A DNA stretch of 64,000 bases from a virus, in the IMG/VR virus record IMGVR_UViG_3300017767_000001, positions 1 to 64,000 of that record; one strand, 5' to 3'. A program made the translations under genes and the position numbers. Positions 12,465 to 20,400 of the stretch are shown in pieces (within the stretch, counting starts at the first letter, position 1; every line of letters begins with the position of its first letter). The notes under the pieces were generated by a model. It saw only the letters and a list, made by a program, of their open reading frames with translations, did not search any database and had not been told where the DNA came from.

Positions 12465-12785
12465 TTAGCTCAAGATCTCGAGCAAAGCTTCAAGATCAAC
12501 CTTGGTCATCTTACCTACAGAAGGCAATTCACGGCCCAGTCGCTCGTTTACAGCGTTGACAAAGAACTCTTTCTTGACAACAGGCTCACCGCGCTTGGTT
12601 ACACGCTCTGCTTTCTGGTAGATACCTAGAGCAGACAATTTGGCGATGATAGAGCGAGGGCTCTTACCAAATTTGTCAGCCAGCGCATCGACAGTAGCAC
12701 GAACAGGGTCAGCAGAGTACTTTGTAGTGATCTCGGCAATCATAGTCTCAGAGTAGTTCTGAGAGGCGTTAGCAGTCATAGTCAT
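12465..12785 (-). CDS. SANT/Myb-like small regulator
   Basis: 106 aa, ATG with GGGAG upstream. Predicted DNA-binding helices TVDALADKFGKSPRSIIAKL and SALGIYQKAERVTKRGEP, then the C-terminal domain KKEFFVNAVNERLGRE... KVDLEALLEIL. Very similar in layout to the 9957 protein, including the SIIxKL core and the KRGEP-like linker. Single gene behind its own promoter and before a terminator. Confidence 0.75.
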   Translation of the reverse strand: MTMTANASQNYSETMIAEITTKYSADPVRATVDALADKFGKSPRSIIAKLSALGIYQKAERVTKRGEPVVKKEFFVNAVNERLGRELPSVGKMTKVDLEALLEILS

Positions 12786-12834
12786 TTTTGTTTCTCCCGA
12801 AAAAAATTAAGTAAATTACCACTTTTGAAAATAT

Positions 12835-12863
12835 ATTATACAAGGTTCTGAGGATTATGTCAA
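12835..12863 (-). promoter_or_regulatory. Perfect minus-strand sigma-70 promoter
   Basis: TTGACA, 17 nt, TATAAT with an A-rich upstream stretch. It lies over the last codons and stop of the metallopeptidase-like gene. Confidence 0.9.
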
Positions 12864-13283
12864 GAGATTTTTTTGGAAAGCTGCAAATAATTCTACTTCT
12901 TTTTCCCTTGCAGCTACCTCCCACGGAGCACTCCAATATTCATCCCAGTTATCAATGTCTCTTTTAAATAGTTCGTCTTGCCACATAGCATGATCGGTTT
13001 CTAACTCAAGCTCGCAGTAAATGTATTGGCGAGCGTGCTCTAGCTCATGAAATATAGTTCGTAGCCAATGAGAACTTTTATTAATACGAAGAATAATTTT
13101 ATGCCCTAGGTCTACAGAATCTCCAAAGTCTGTTTCGTGCTCGCCTTTAAGATATATAGTAATAGGCACAGGAGTGATTCCTAGATCAAGTTCTCCCATA
13201 GCAAAGTCGATCGCAGCTCGAGCTAAGTATCGTTCAGGCATTGACCATGCTTTTTTTGCTTTTACCTTTAACTTATACATCAT
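12855..13283 (-). CDS. Putative zinc metallopeptidase (HExxH)
   Basis: 142 aa. Residues about 70-85 contain SSHWLRTIFHELEHARQYIY with the HExxH zinc site (HELEH); PWEVAAREKEVE near the C-terminus offers a glutamate as third ligand, the arrangement of gluzincins. N-terminal strands (VPITIYLKGEHE, KIILRINKS) resemble SprT/ImmA-type folds. Substrate unknown; cytoplasmic, no signal peptide. Overlaps the upstream 63-aa gene by 11 bp. Confidence 0.65.
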   Translation of the reverse strand: MMYKLKVKAKKAWSMPERYLARAAIDFAMGELDLGITPVPITIYLKGEHETDFGDSVDLGHKIILRINKSSHWLRTIFHELEHARQYIYCELELETDHAMWQDELFKRDIDNWDEYWSAPWEVAAREKEVELFAAFQKNLLT

Positions 13284-13464
13284 CTAACTTTACCTTCTCC
13301 CGCAGCCAAGAGTACAGCTCTACTGCACTGTCATCGTATCCGTTGGGGTACTCTTCGTCTGGTAACAAACAACGTATGGTATAGAGAAAAGCGTCTAGTT
13401 TAGGCACTCCGTCCATACGCATACCTGCGTACAAGCTAAAGGCTTCAAATTGAATATCGTTCAT
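13273..13464 (-). CDS. Small protein of unknown function
   Basis: 63 aa from ATG behind CGGAGGAACTAT. MNDIQFEAFSLYAGMRMDGV then PKLDAFLYTIRCLLPDEEYP: a single helical domain. First gene of the transcript from 13487. Function unknown. Confidence 0.6.
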   Translation of the reverse strand: MNDIQFEAFSLYAGMRMDGVPKLDAFLYTIRCLLPDEEYPNGYDDSAVELYSWLREKVKLDDV

Positions 13465-13486
13465 ATAGTTCCTCCGATTTATAAAT

Positions 13487-13515
13487 ATTATACCGGCTCC
13501 GGGTTTCAATGTCAA
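13487..13515 (-). promoter_or_regulatory. Perfect minus-strand sigma-70 promoter
   Basis: TTGACA, 17 nt, TATAAT, with an AAAAATTGT element upstream. It drives the 63-aa gene and the metallopeptidase. Confidence 0.85.
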
Positions 13516-13719
13516 ACAATTTTTGCCATACCCCCAACATAAATTTATTCCGGGGGGCGGCGTACGAAATTGCGGCTGTCAAGTGTTTTTTGCACTTAAT
13601 CTGCCAAAATTTTCGTAAATTTGACACTGTTTGCCCCAGGTTTGCCACAATTTGCCATCTTACACTACCCCGCAGAGACTTGTCAATCGATTTATTTGCA
13701 CCAATTGTGCAAAAAGTAC

Positions 13720-13749
13720 TTGACAATCGTCGGTGTACTACTGTATAAT
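13720..13749 (+). promoter_or_regulatory. Tandem plus-strand promoter 1
   Basis: TTGACA, 18 nt, TATAAT, both hexamers perfect. Preceded by AAAAAGTAC. Points rightward toward minus-strand genes. Confidence 0.75.
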
Positions 13750-13799
13750 TGGCGCGCCGCGCTTTTTAAAACAATTTGCCCTATTGCCGTAAAAAGTTC

Positions 13800-13828
13800 T
13801 TGACAATCCCGGGCTTTGCGCGTATACT
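13800..13828 (+). promoter_or_regulatory. Tandem plus-strand promoter 2
   Basis: TTGACA, 17 nt, TATACT, preceded by AAAAAGTTC. About 80 bp after promoter 1. Confidence 0.7.
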
Positions 13829-13903
13829 ACCAGGGTGGGCACGGGGTCTGGCACAAAGACTGCACGTTCTTAAAAAAATTTTGCCCATACCCGCAAAAAA
13901 GAC

Positions 13904-13932
13904 TTGACAATCGTCGCTTTTGCACGTATTCT
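13904..13932 (+). promoter_or_regulatory. Tandem plus-strand promoter 3
   Basis: TTGACA, 17 nt, TATTCT, preceded by AAAAAAGAC. About 104 bp after promoter 2; shares TTGACAATCGTCG with promoter 1. Confidence 0.6.
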
Positions 13933-14015
13933 GGCGCAGGTAACACCAATCGAATCGAAACTTCACTTTCGCACTGGCGCCCGCGCGCCAAAAATCGTTA
14001 TAAATCAAGGGGTTG

Positions 14016-14031
14016 TGTTCCACGTGGAACC
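14016..14031. promoter_or_regulatory. parS: parS-like ParB-binding site
   Basis: TGTTCCACGTGGAACC contains the perfect 14-bp palindrome GTTCCACGTGGAAC. This matches the chromosomal parS sites of pseudomonads as I remember them and differs from the general consensus GTTTCACGTGAAAC only at the two symmetrical variable positions. It is next to the stop of the PPK2 gene and after three tandem promoters. Whether ParB is bound, and whose, cannot be seen. Confidence 0.7.
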
Positions 14032-14631
14032 TTATGCGAGCCGTTCGCATAAAGTAGCCAGCAAATTTTTGATCCCGCGTTTTTTGTCGGCATAATCTAC
14101 AGTGTGCCAGTCGGAATCAATAACGCGCTCTTTTAATATGCTCATGCGGTCATAATGCGAAAGTGCGTTTTCATCATTAGCAGAAAATTTCCAATAGGTC
14201 AGGGGCGAATGCTTGCGAGCTATAATTCGGCGTTGCTGTTCTTGTTCCGAAATCGAAAGCCAAAATTTAATAAAGCGCACCGGCTGGTTAGCTTCCCAGT
14301 TTTTATGACGCCGCATAAAATTTTTGTATTGTCGCGGAGTGCACCAGCCATTCAAATGTTGCACCATGCCCCGGCTGTACCAGCTTCGGTCAAAAAACAC
14401 GATGCGATTTTGTCGCGGCAGTTTGGTTTCCCAATAGGGGAGCCAGCTTGCCATCGCTTGTTTTGTCGGTTTGTGCGATAGGCAAACGCTGTAAAGATCC
14501 GGCGGTAGGTAGTGGGTCAATTCTCGAATGGTAGAGGATTTGCCCGCAGTGTCGCGCCCCTCTAAAATTACCGCAACCGGAGCGGAGAGATTCTCCGCGA
14601 GCCGGTTCAGATTAGCTTGCAATTTTTTCAT
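14032..14631 (-). CDS. ppk2: PPK2-family polyphosphate kinase
   Basis: 199 aa, shorter than most one-domain PPK2 enzymes (about 230-300). Walker A: EGRDTAGKSSTI (Lys31). Walker B region: NRIVFFDRSWYSRGMVQHLN (Asp81). Then IKFWLSISEQEQQRRI and HSPLTYWKFSANDENALSHY, the family's lid and purine-site segments. PPK2 enzymes transfer phosphate between polyphosphate and (d)NMP/NDP. In a phage this could feed nucleotide synthesis from host polyphosphate; direction and substrate are inferred. The start overlaps the stop of the 35-aa membrane peptide. It lies in the GC-rich island. Confidence 0.88.
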   Translation of the reverse strand: MKKLQANLNRLAENLSAPVAVILEGRDTAGKSSTIRELTHYLPPDLYSVCLSHKPTKQAMASWLPYWETKLPRQNRIVFFDRSWYSRGMVQHLNGWCTPRQYKNFMRRHKNWEANQPVRFIKFWLSISEQEQQRRIIARKHSPLTYWKFSANDENALSHYDRMSILKERVIDSDWHTVDYADKKRGIKNLLATLCERLA

Positions 14632-14738
14632 CAGAATCCCCCATTAAACCAGTAGTAAATTGCGGCTCCCCATATAGCGAGATCGGTAATCACGCTATAG
14701 AGGAAATAGAGGGCGGCGAGTGCCGCGCCAAATCTCAC
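14631..14738 (-). CDS. 35-aa membrane peptide
   Basis: GTG start overlapping the previous stop (GTGA), stop overlapping the PPK2 start (TGATG); GAGGTG upstream. RFGAALAALYFLYSVITDLA then IWGAAIYYWFNGGF: one to two membrane segments. Function unknown. Confidence 0.5.
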   Translation of the reverse strand: MRFGAALAALYFLYSVITDLAIWGAAIYYWFNGGF

Positions 14739-15238
14739 GCCGTCACCTCAGCATAGTCTACCGGCAGAGGACAACCGTGTATACCCTTCGCTCGCTTGTG
14801 GGCAACAATACCCTCGCCAATCTGCAAGTTAGATTGGCGATAGCTGTTAGTGAAGCGAGCCATCGCGGTTTTGGCAGAGCAGAAATAAAATTCTGATTTG
14901 CCGCCAACCTCAAGCCAACGCTTGTCATATAGCATCGCCTTGTCATCTTTGTTGCGAGCGTGAACAAATTGCTCGGCGGCAAGCACCTGCTCGTTATCGC
15001 CCAGCTTCATTCGCCATACGCGAGCGTGAAGCTCCCCGCGATTGTAGCCGAAAGCGTCCTCAACATCCCGCAAGCACCAAGTCACGCGCTCGATACCACC
15101 GTGTCGCCCGTTCGCGTAAGCGTGTCGGGCATACCCGTTTTTGAAAACGCCAAATTCTAGCAGTTCCCAAACGTAGTGCCAAGCCATACCAGAGATGGGG
15201 GTGATCTCAGGTGCTGTATCTGTTGATCGTAATATCAT
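14735..15238 (-). CDS. Island protein of unknown function
   Basis: 167 aa, not recognised. Features: ISGMAWHYVWELLEFGVFKN, GGIERVTWCLRDVEDAFGYN, several aromatic and charged residues, and a C-terminal GEGIVAHKRAKGIHGCPLPV. No membrane segment. Coupled by ATGA to the HAD gene upstream and by GTGA to the 35-aa peptide downstream. High G+C at third positions, like the other genes of the island. Confidence 0.6.
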   Translation of the reverse strand: MILRSTDTAPEITPISGMAWHYVWELLEFGVFKNGYARHAYANGRHGGIERVTWCLRDVEDAFGYNRGELHARVWRMKLGDNEQVLAAEQFVHARNKDDKAMLYDKRWLEVGGKSEFYFCSAKTAMARFTNSYRQSNLQIGEGIVAHKRAKGIHGCPLPVDYAEVTA

Positions 15239-15708
15239 GCTGAAAGCCTCTCGTTAAGTGAAATTGAATCATACGCTTTTATGCCGATGCGGTCAAGCAT
15301 TTTCAAAACGGATTTATTGTCATCATAAAATACCGCAGTCGCGCAAAATTTACCCCATCCCATCGGGCGGGTGCGAGCATAGTTTCGGATCATCTTTTCT
15401 TTTAGATCCGCGTCAGGTGTGGCGTCCCCCTCTCGCCGCGATAGGCAAGCATCCCAGCGCAAGCCATGCTCCCGTAGATATTCGTAATCATGTTCCCCCA
15501 TAACGCGGGCAGTGCAGATCACGATGGTGACATTCTTTTTTGCCAGCCGTCGCCATTGTGCCGCGAGGGGTAGCAGGGTGTCACGCATGATGTTTGCGCG
15601 GGTGTTGTTCTGACGCCATGCCGCAAGATCAAGCGAGCCATCGGGCCGCGTGATCTGTCGGTGTGAGCTGTCGATAACCGTATGGTCAAGATCAAAAATA
15701 AAGTGCAT
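15235..15708 (-). CDS. HAD-superfamily phosphatase
   Basis: 157 aa. Motif I DLDHTVIDSS (Asp6 nucleophile, Asp8), motif II ICTARVMG (Thr), a later lysine, and the acidic motif VFYDDNKSVLKM. Size and motif order resemble the phosphatase half of T4 polynucleotide kinase and free-standing phage HAD phosphatases. Likely substrates are 3'-phosphate nucleic-acid ends or nucleotides; not decidable here. Co-transcribed with PPK2. Confidence 0.75.
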   Translation of the reverse strand: MHFIFDLDHTVIDSSHRQITRPDGSLDLAAWRQNNTRANIMRDTLLPLAAQWRRLAKKNVTIVICTARVMGEHDYEYLREHGLRWDACLSRREGDATPDADLKEKMIRNYARTRPMGWGKFCATAVFYDDNKSVLKMLDRIGIKAYDSISLNERLSA

Positions 15709-15889
15709 AAGAGTAACCTATAATTCCAGCCAGATTCAAGAATACCAGATTGTAAGCCCGAATGTCAAGCGCTTGAACCGTTAATAATACCAACCCACCG
15801 ATAGCGGCCAGCTTGCCCGCGTCGGTATCGATTGCGAAAGGGGCGAGGGCCATAGCCCCCGCTCCGCACCAGCCGATAACCGCTATCAT
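15692..15889 (-). CDS. 65-aa two-helix membrane protein
   Basis: MIAVIGWCGAGAMALAPFAI, then LAAIGGLVLLTVQALDIRAY and NLVFLNLAGIIGYSYALYF: two to three membrane spans with a short conserved-looking QALDIRAYN turn, as seen in a family of small phage membrane proteins. Overlaps both neighbours (17 bp and 4 bp). Function unknown. Confidence 0.6.
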   Translation of the reverse strand: MIAVIGWCGAGAMALAPFAIDTDAGKLAAIGGLVLLTVQALDIRAYNLVFLNLAGIIGYSYALYF

Positions 15890-16179
15890 CCGATGTTGCT
15901 CAGGATGTTGGACAGCTCGCCCTTGGTGAAGTCGCCTTCGCGGGCAGGCATCGCCAGCGCGGTGCGGATCTCCGCGAGAATGTCGGCCTTGGTAGGGCCG
16001 CGAGAAACGCGAGCGGCGGGAGCCGCCTTAACATACTCAACCCCAAGGGATTGAGCCTTGCTAATGACCGAGCGATGTGATACGCTCCCGAAATCAGAGG
16101 CGAGTTGCTTTGCCTTTGCGAGATTGAGAGGAGCCGCCGCGCGAATCGCCGCAACCATTTTATCAGTATAGTTAGACAT
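15886..16179 (-). CDS. SANT/Myb-like small regulator
   Basis: 97 aa, GC-rich version of the family: KAKQLASDFGSVSHRSVISK, AQSLGVEYVKAAPAARVSRG, then KADILAEIRTALAMPARE... KGELSNILSNI. Shares the two-domain plan of the 9957 and 12465 proteins although its codon use is different. First gene of the island operon. DNA binding is inferred. Confidence 0.7.
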   Translation of the reverse strand: MSNYTDKMVAAIRAAAPLNLAKAKQLASDFGSVSHRSVISKAQSLGVEYVKAAPAARVSRGPTKADILAEIRTALAMPAREGDFTKGELSNILSNIG

Positions 16180-16231
16180 AAAGTGCTACCTTTGGTTTTA
16201 GCCGAGAGCCAATCCCCCAGCCGATGCAAGC

Positions 16232-16260
16232 ATTATAACCCAGTTGCCGCCCAAAAGTAC
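16232..16260 (-). promoter_or_regulatory. Possible island operon promoter
   Basis: A TATAAT hexamer stands on the minus strand 53 bp upstream of the SANT-like start, but there is no good -35 at the usual distance. Low confidence; it may need an activator. Confidence 0.3.
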
Positions 16261-16342
16261 AGGCTTTTTTATGGTAATATGTCACAAAAAAATCGCTTGA
16301 CCCCAGGCCGGGGATGTGTTACCCTCCGGGCCGGGGGGGGGC

Positions 16343-16361
16343 GGTAATGAGACTCATTCTC
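16343..16361. promoter_or_regulatory. Fur-box-like site
   Basis: GGTAATGAGACTCATTCTC matches the 19-bp consensus GATAATGATAATCATTATC at 15 positions. It contains AATGAGxCTCATT and a second CTCATT, the overlapping hexamer pattern of real Fur sites. It follows a run of nine G's and lies 68 bp upstream of the -35 of the plus-strand promoter at 16429, and about 105 bp from the possible minus-strand -10. Confidence 0.5.
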
Positions 16362-16428
16362 ATTTAGCGCTCGCGCGCACCCCAACACGTACTACTTGGG
16401 GATTTTTTGAACCTGCCAAAAATAACGC

Positions 16429-16457
16429 TTGACTTTGATGCTCCCTTCGAGTATAAT
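16429..16457 (+). promoter_or_regulatory. Plus-strand sigma-70 promoter
   Basis: CCAAAAATAACGC element, TTGACT, 17 nt, TATAAT. It drives the methyltransferase and following genes; this mRNA has a leader with AAGGAAAG. Confidence 0.88.
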
Positions 16458-16480
16458 TATCTAAAATTAAGGAAAGCGTA

Positions 16481-17074
16481 ATGAAAGTTTTAGTAGCGTG
16501 TGAATTTAGCGGAACCGTCCGGGACTGCTTTATAGCAATGGGCCATGATGCAATTTCATGCGATCTTCTTCCTACTGAAGCACGAGGACCACATATTCAA
16601 GGAGATATTCTTGATATACTTTATGACCCTAGCTGGGATCTTATTATTGCTCACCCTCCCTGCACTTATCTTGCTGCTTCTGGGTTACATTGGAATAAGA
16701 AAATTGAAGGAAGAGCTCAGAAAACCGAAGAAGCCCTTAATTTTATCACAGCCATCTGGGAAGCGCCAGTAGAAAAGCTGTGTATTGAAAACCCGGTGGG
16801 TTGTATCAACACCCGCCTCGATTTTATGCCAAAGCCCCAATATGTCCAGCCATATAATTACGGAGAAGACGCTTCAAAGAAAACTGGTTTGTGGCTGAGG
16901 GGCTTGGCACCCTTAGAACCTACCGAAGTTATAGAACCTCGGTATGTAGATGGAAAACCTCGATGGAGTAACCAAGGTGACACTGGTTATGATAAATTTG
17001 GTGGAGGTCAAGGAAAAGAACGAAGTGTCACATTTTTTGGTATAGCAGCCGCAATGGCACTACAATGGGGATAA
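16481..17074 (+). CDS. Cytosine-methyltransferase-like DNA modification enzyme
   Basis: 197 aa, ATG with AAGGAAAG upstream. MKVLVACEFSGTVRDCFIAM is a SAM-binding start, DLIIAHPPCTYLAASG carries the Pro-Cys motif (Cys61), and LCIENPVGCINT the ENP-like motif, both typical of C5-cytosine enzymes. It is short (C5 enzymes are usually over 300 aa) and has no clear target-recognition domain; phage relatives of this compact type are common. It might protect phage DNA from restriction or alter its own genome. Confidence 0.7.
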   Translation: MKVLVACEFSGTVRDCFIAMGHDAISCDLLPTEARGPHIQGDILDILYDPSWDLIIAHPPCTYLAASGLHWNKKIEGRAQKTEEALNFITAIWEAPVEKLCIENPVGCINTRLDFMPKPQYVQPYNYGEDASKKTGLWLRGLAPLEPTEVIEPRYVDGKPRWSNQGDTGYDKFGGGQGKERSVTFFGIAAAMALQWG

Positions 17075-17075
17075 T

Positions 17076-17402
17076 ATGAACTTAACTATTTTAAACTTAA
17101 ATTATTTATTGCACGACCAACAAACTCTTAGGTACAATACTGTAGAAAGTATAGAGTGGAGTGCAGAAAAGACGGAAGGAGGTATTGGGGCAGGAAGGCA
17201 CTCAACTGTTAAACTTCACGCCCCTGGAGAAGATTTTATTCCTTTTGAAGATATAACAGAAGAAAAAGCTTTAATTTGGCTCAGAGATGCTTTAGGAACT
17301 TCAGGCTTAGAAATCATTGAGAGGGAGCTAAACGAAGAGTTAAATGGCTTGCTAAATCCTACGCACGGTAGTGGAAGACCTTGGACGGAAAGCGGTATCT
17401 AA
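17076..17402 (+). CDS. DUF7936-like phage protein
   Basis: 108 aa. Beta-rich first half (TVESIEWSAEKTEGGIGAGR), then FIPFEDITEEKALIWLRDAL and a C-terminal helix ending LNPTHGSGRPW. The FIPFEDITEE...W...ALG...NP...PW order matches small phage proteins I associate with DUF7936, often near fibre genes. Function unknown. Two-nt gap from the methyltransferase, three to the next gene. Confidence 0.6.
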   Translation: MNLTILNLNYLLHDQQTLRYNTVESIEWSAEKTEGGIGAGRHSTVKLHAPGEDFIPFEDITEEKALIWLRDALGTSGLEIIERELNEELNGLLNPTHGSGRPWTESGI

Positions 17403-20400
17403 ATGGCTACTTGGTCTTGGACAGAGTCTTTGTATACACCCGGGTATGGGGTACAGCCCTACTCTAGTTTATCTAGATACACTGCGGTTATAAAATCTTC
17501 GGATACAGTACAGCTAACAACTCAATACACTGGCAGTGTCGCCCTTGCTTACCAAATAAATTACATATCCCAGCCGAATGGATCCTCCACCGTTAATAAC
17601 CCTGACCCAACTCCTTCAGGGTCATTATTGAACAGAACTTGGACTACGAGTAGTTTTTCTGACAATGATTATCATACTCGTTGGTACTGGTATACCACTG
17701 ATACATACGGATACACTAGTCCAAATGCACAAAAATCTGTAAGAATTTTAGTAATTCCTAGTACCGTTGGCTGGGGCTCGGTTTCGGCTAGTATTCAGAA
17801 AGGTTTTAACGGAACAGTTAAACTTTCTATTCCCACTGCTTTTCAAAGCTATTTAACGGGTAGTGGTACCGATAGCGGTGATACTCTTCAAAGCTGGGAA
17901 CAGGCCAAAGATGAAAGATTTTTTTGGAGAGTTTCACAGTCTCAAACCGGCCACAGTACTGCTTATGGATTTACTACTGGCAGTGGTGTATTGACTTCGC
18001 CCACTGATCTCGACGAAATCACACTTAGTCCCACGCTAAGTTCTAATGCAGGGGTTCATTGGGTACACCTATATCATTACGATTACAATGGGCAAACAGG
18101 AACAGCAGACCACCTAATAGATTCTATTTCTTTTAATGTAACCAACCCCGCTGCCTTAGACACTAATATTACTCTAAACTCGACCTCTGTCAATATACTT
18201 AGTGGTGCAAGTAATTACTCCCTTAGTATGACGCAGGGGGGAACTAATACTATTTACTACATTTTAGATACATCAAACCTTGCGAACGGTAGTAATATCG
18301 CCGCAGCGAGCTCTAACTATATAGCAAGAACTTGGAACAGTAATAGTGGTAATAACTCTCGACCTTTTGAAACAGTGCAAGGTAGTGGAGTAATTTCAAA
18401 TGGTTTACCTACTTCGGCCACTGCCACTTTTTATCTTTATGCTGCAAATGGAAACGGTCAAAACAGTATAAGACTAACTACAGGGGACACTCAATATACA
18501 GTAACGCCACAAGCTCAAGCTCCTTCTATTAGCCCCTATAAAACAATTATTACCAATGGATTTCAAATGTGGTCAAATCCATCAGGTACAACGGCTGGAA
18601 CAATTCAATATCAATGGAAAGTACAGGGCGGTGGCTCCGGGTCTAATGGCAACACTGTCCATACTTTTCCGTGGACAGCGGAAATAAATAATTTAGGAGA
18701 AAATGCAGCAGTTGGTACATCATGGAGAGGTACATCTTGGACGGTTCAAGCTCGAGCAACTGTAGATAATGGAGCAAATTACGACTACAGCAGTACTTCT
18801 TCTCCTATAACTCTTCCTGATTATTCTTTTACTACGGTTCCGAATTCTATACAAGAGGGGCAGACTGGAACTTTTACTGTAGCTTCTACAAATGGCCTAG
18901 GCCCTATCTATTGGCAGGCTACTACAACAAGTGGCGGAGATTTTTCAACTTCTAGTGGTCAAGTGGGTTCGGGAACAGGGTGGTCTTCAGGAAGTTTTAC
19001 TGTAACTCCTTCAACAGATAGTGATTCAGACGCTTCAGAAACTGCAACAATAAAGCTATACGTTACTAATATCTTCAATTCTTACAACGACCTTAGCATT
19101 TCCGATACATTCACTATTACAGGGGCTAGTACAACTCCTACTGCAGATACAATAAGTGGAGTCACTTGGTCAAGTACTAATACTGCAAATTCAAATCCAA
19201 CAGTATCTTGGAGTGGGGGCAGTGGTGGTACCTCAGGTAACCCAGCAGTTATAGGAAGTACAACGAATTCACTTCCTAGTTCTTCAAATGGTGCTTGGGT
19301 AACGGACCTTAATCAGACTTCTCCTACAACACTAACTATTGATGCATATGGAAATGCTTATGTAAGAGGGGTTACTTACTATTTTTGGGTTCGAAGAAGT
19401 GCCAATGTAGTCAGTACTCCTTTTACTTCAACAGCTCCGTATATTCCTCTTAGCGACTCTTCAATTACAATTGATACTCCTACTGATAAAAACGGAACTG
19501 ATTTAAATTTAGTTAACGGAGTATATGAAATACCTTCCTCCTATGGAACAGCCGCCGCCGATATTATAGGTATTCCTTTTACCGACGGAGGAACTTATGA
19601 TCAGTACCGAGTTCTTAATGACACAACGAGTCAGTGGCCAGAAAGTGCCAATGTTGGAGCCTCTGGAACATTTAGTCTTGTTACTACTCAGAGCGGAGCT
19701 TTACCCCCTGCAGGAAGTACATATGTTTATAGCTTTTCAGGTAGAAGGCCTCCAACTACCGGAGGTAGCGGAAGTTGGCAAACTGTAAATAGTGGAACAA
19801 CAATACGTATTAAAAGACTTGGCACAGGAACTCCTTATAGCGTTTCTGCTAACCCTACGTCAATTAATGAAGGACAATCAACTACATTTACAGTAACTTA
19901 CTCGAATATTTCTAGCTCTCGAACAGTTAATTATACTATTGAAGGAATTCAGGACCTTGATATATCTTCAGGAGCTCTCACTGGAAGCTTTAGCATTAAT
20001 TCAGGAAGTGGTACAGCAACTACAGTTATTACACTCGCAAATGATAATTTAACAGACGGGCCAAAAACCGCCACCCTAACTTTAGCAAACACTGATAGTG
20101 CCCAAACTTCAACAGGGACGCCAAGTGCTTCTGTATCTATTGCAGATACTTCTACAGCAGGTTCGGGCAGTGGTACTAATCTTAATTCCGGAACGGCTAG
20201 TGATTATGGGTTAGAGATATACAATCCCAGTGGTACTCTAATTATTAACGATATTTCTAGGCTGGGTACTTTTCTTGCTTTTGACTCCCATACATTTACT
20301 GCGAGTTCGACTACTACTACTATGTTTAATGGATTCGACTGCAGTAGTAAATCAACAACAGGTATATTTCTTACAGGCTGGACTGGATATCAGTGGCTAT

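Larger units (their letters stand above)
13516..14015. other. 500-bp noncoding, promoter-dense GC-rich region
   Basis: No credible gene on either strand. It contains repeated AAAAAGTNCTTGACAATC-like blocks, three of them full plus-strand promoters, and further isolated TTGACA hexamers on both strands without a good -10. G+C is clearly higher than in the flanking phage DNA to the left. The parS-like palindrome follows directly. Confidence 0.6.

Noticed and set aside
13560-13700. Further TTGACA hexamers on both strands
   Set aside because: No -10 element of reasonable quality at 16-18 nt, so not listed as promoters.
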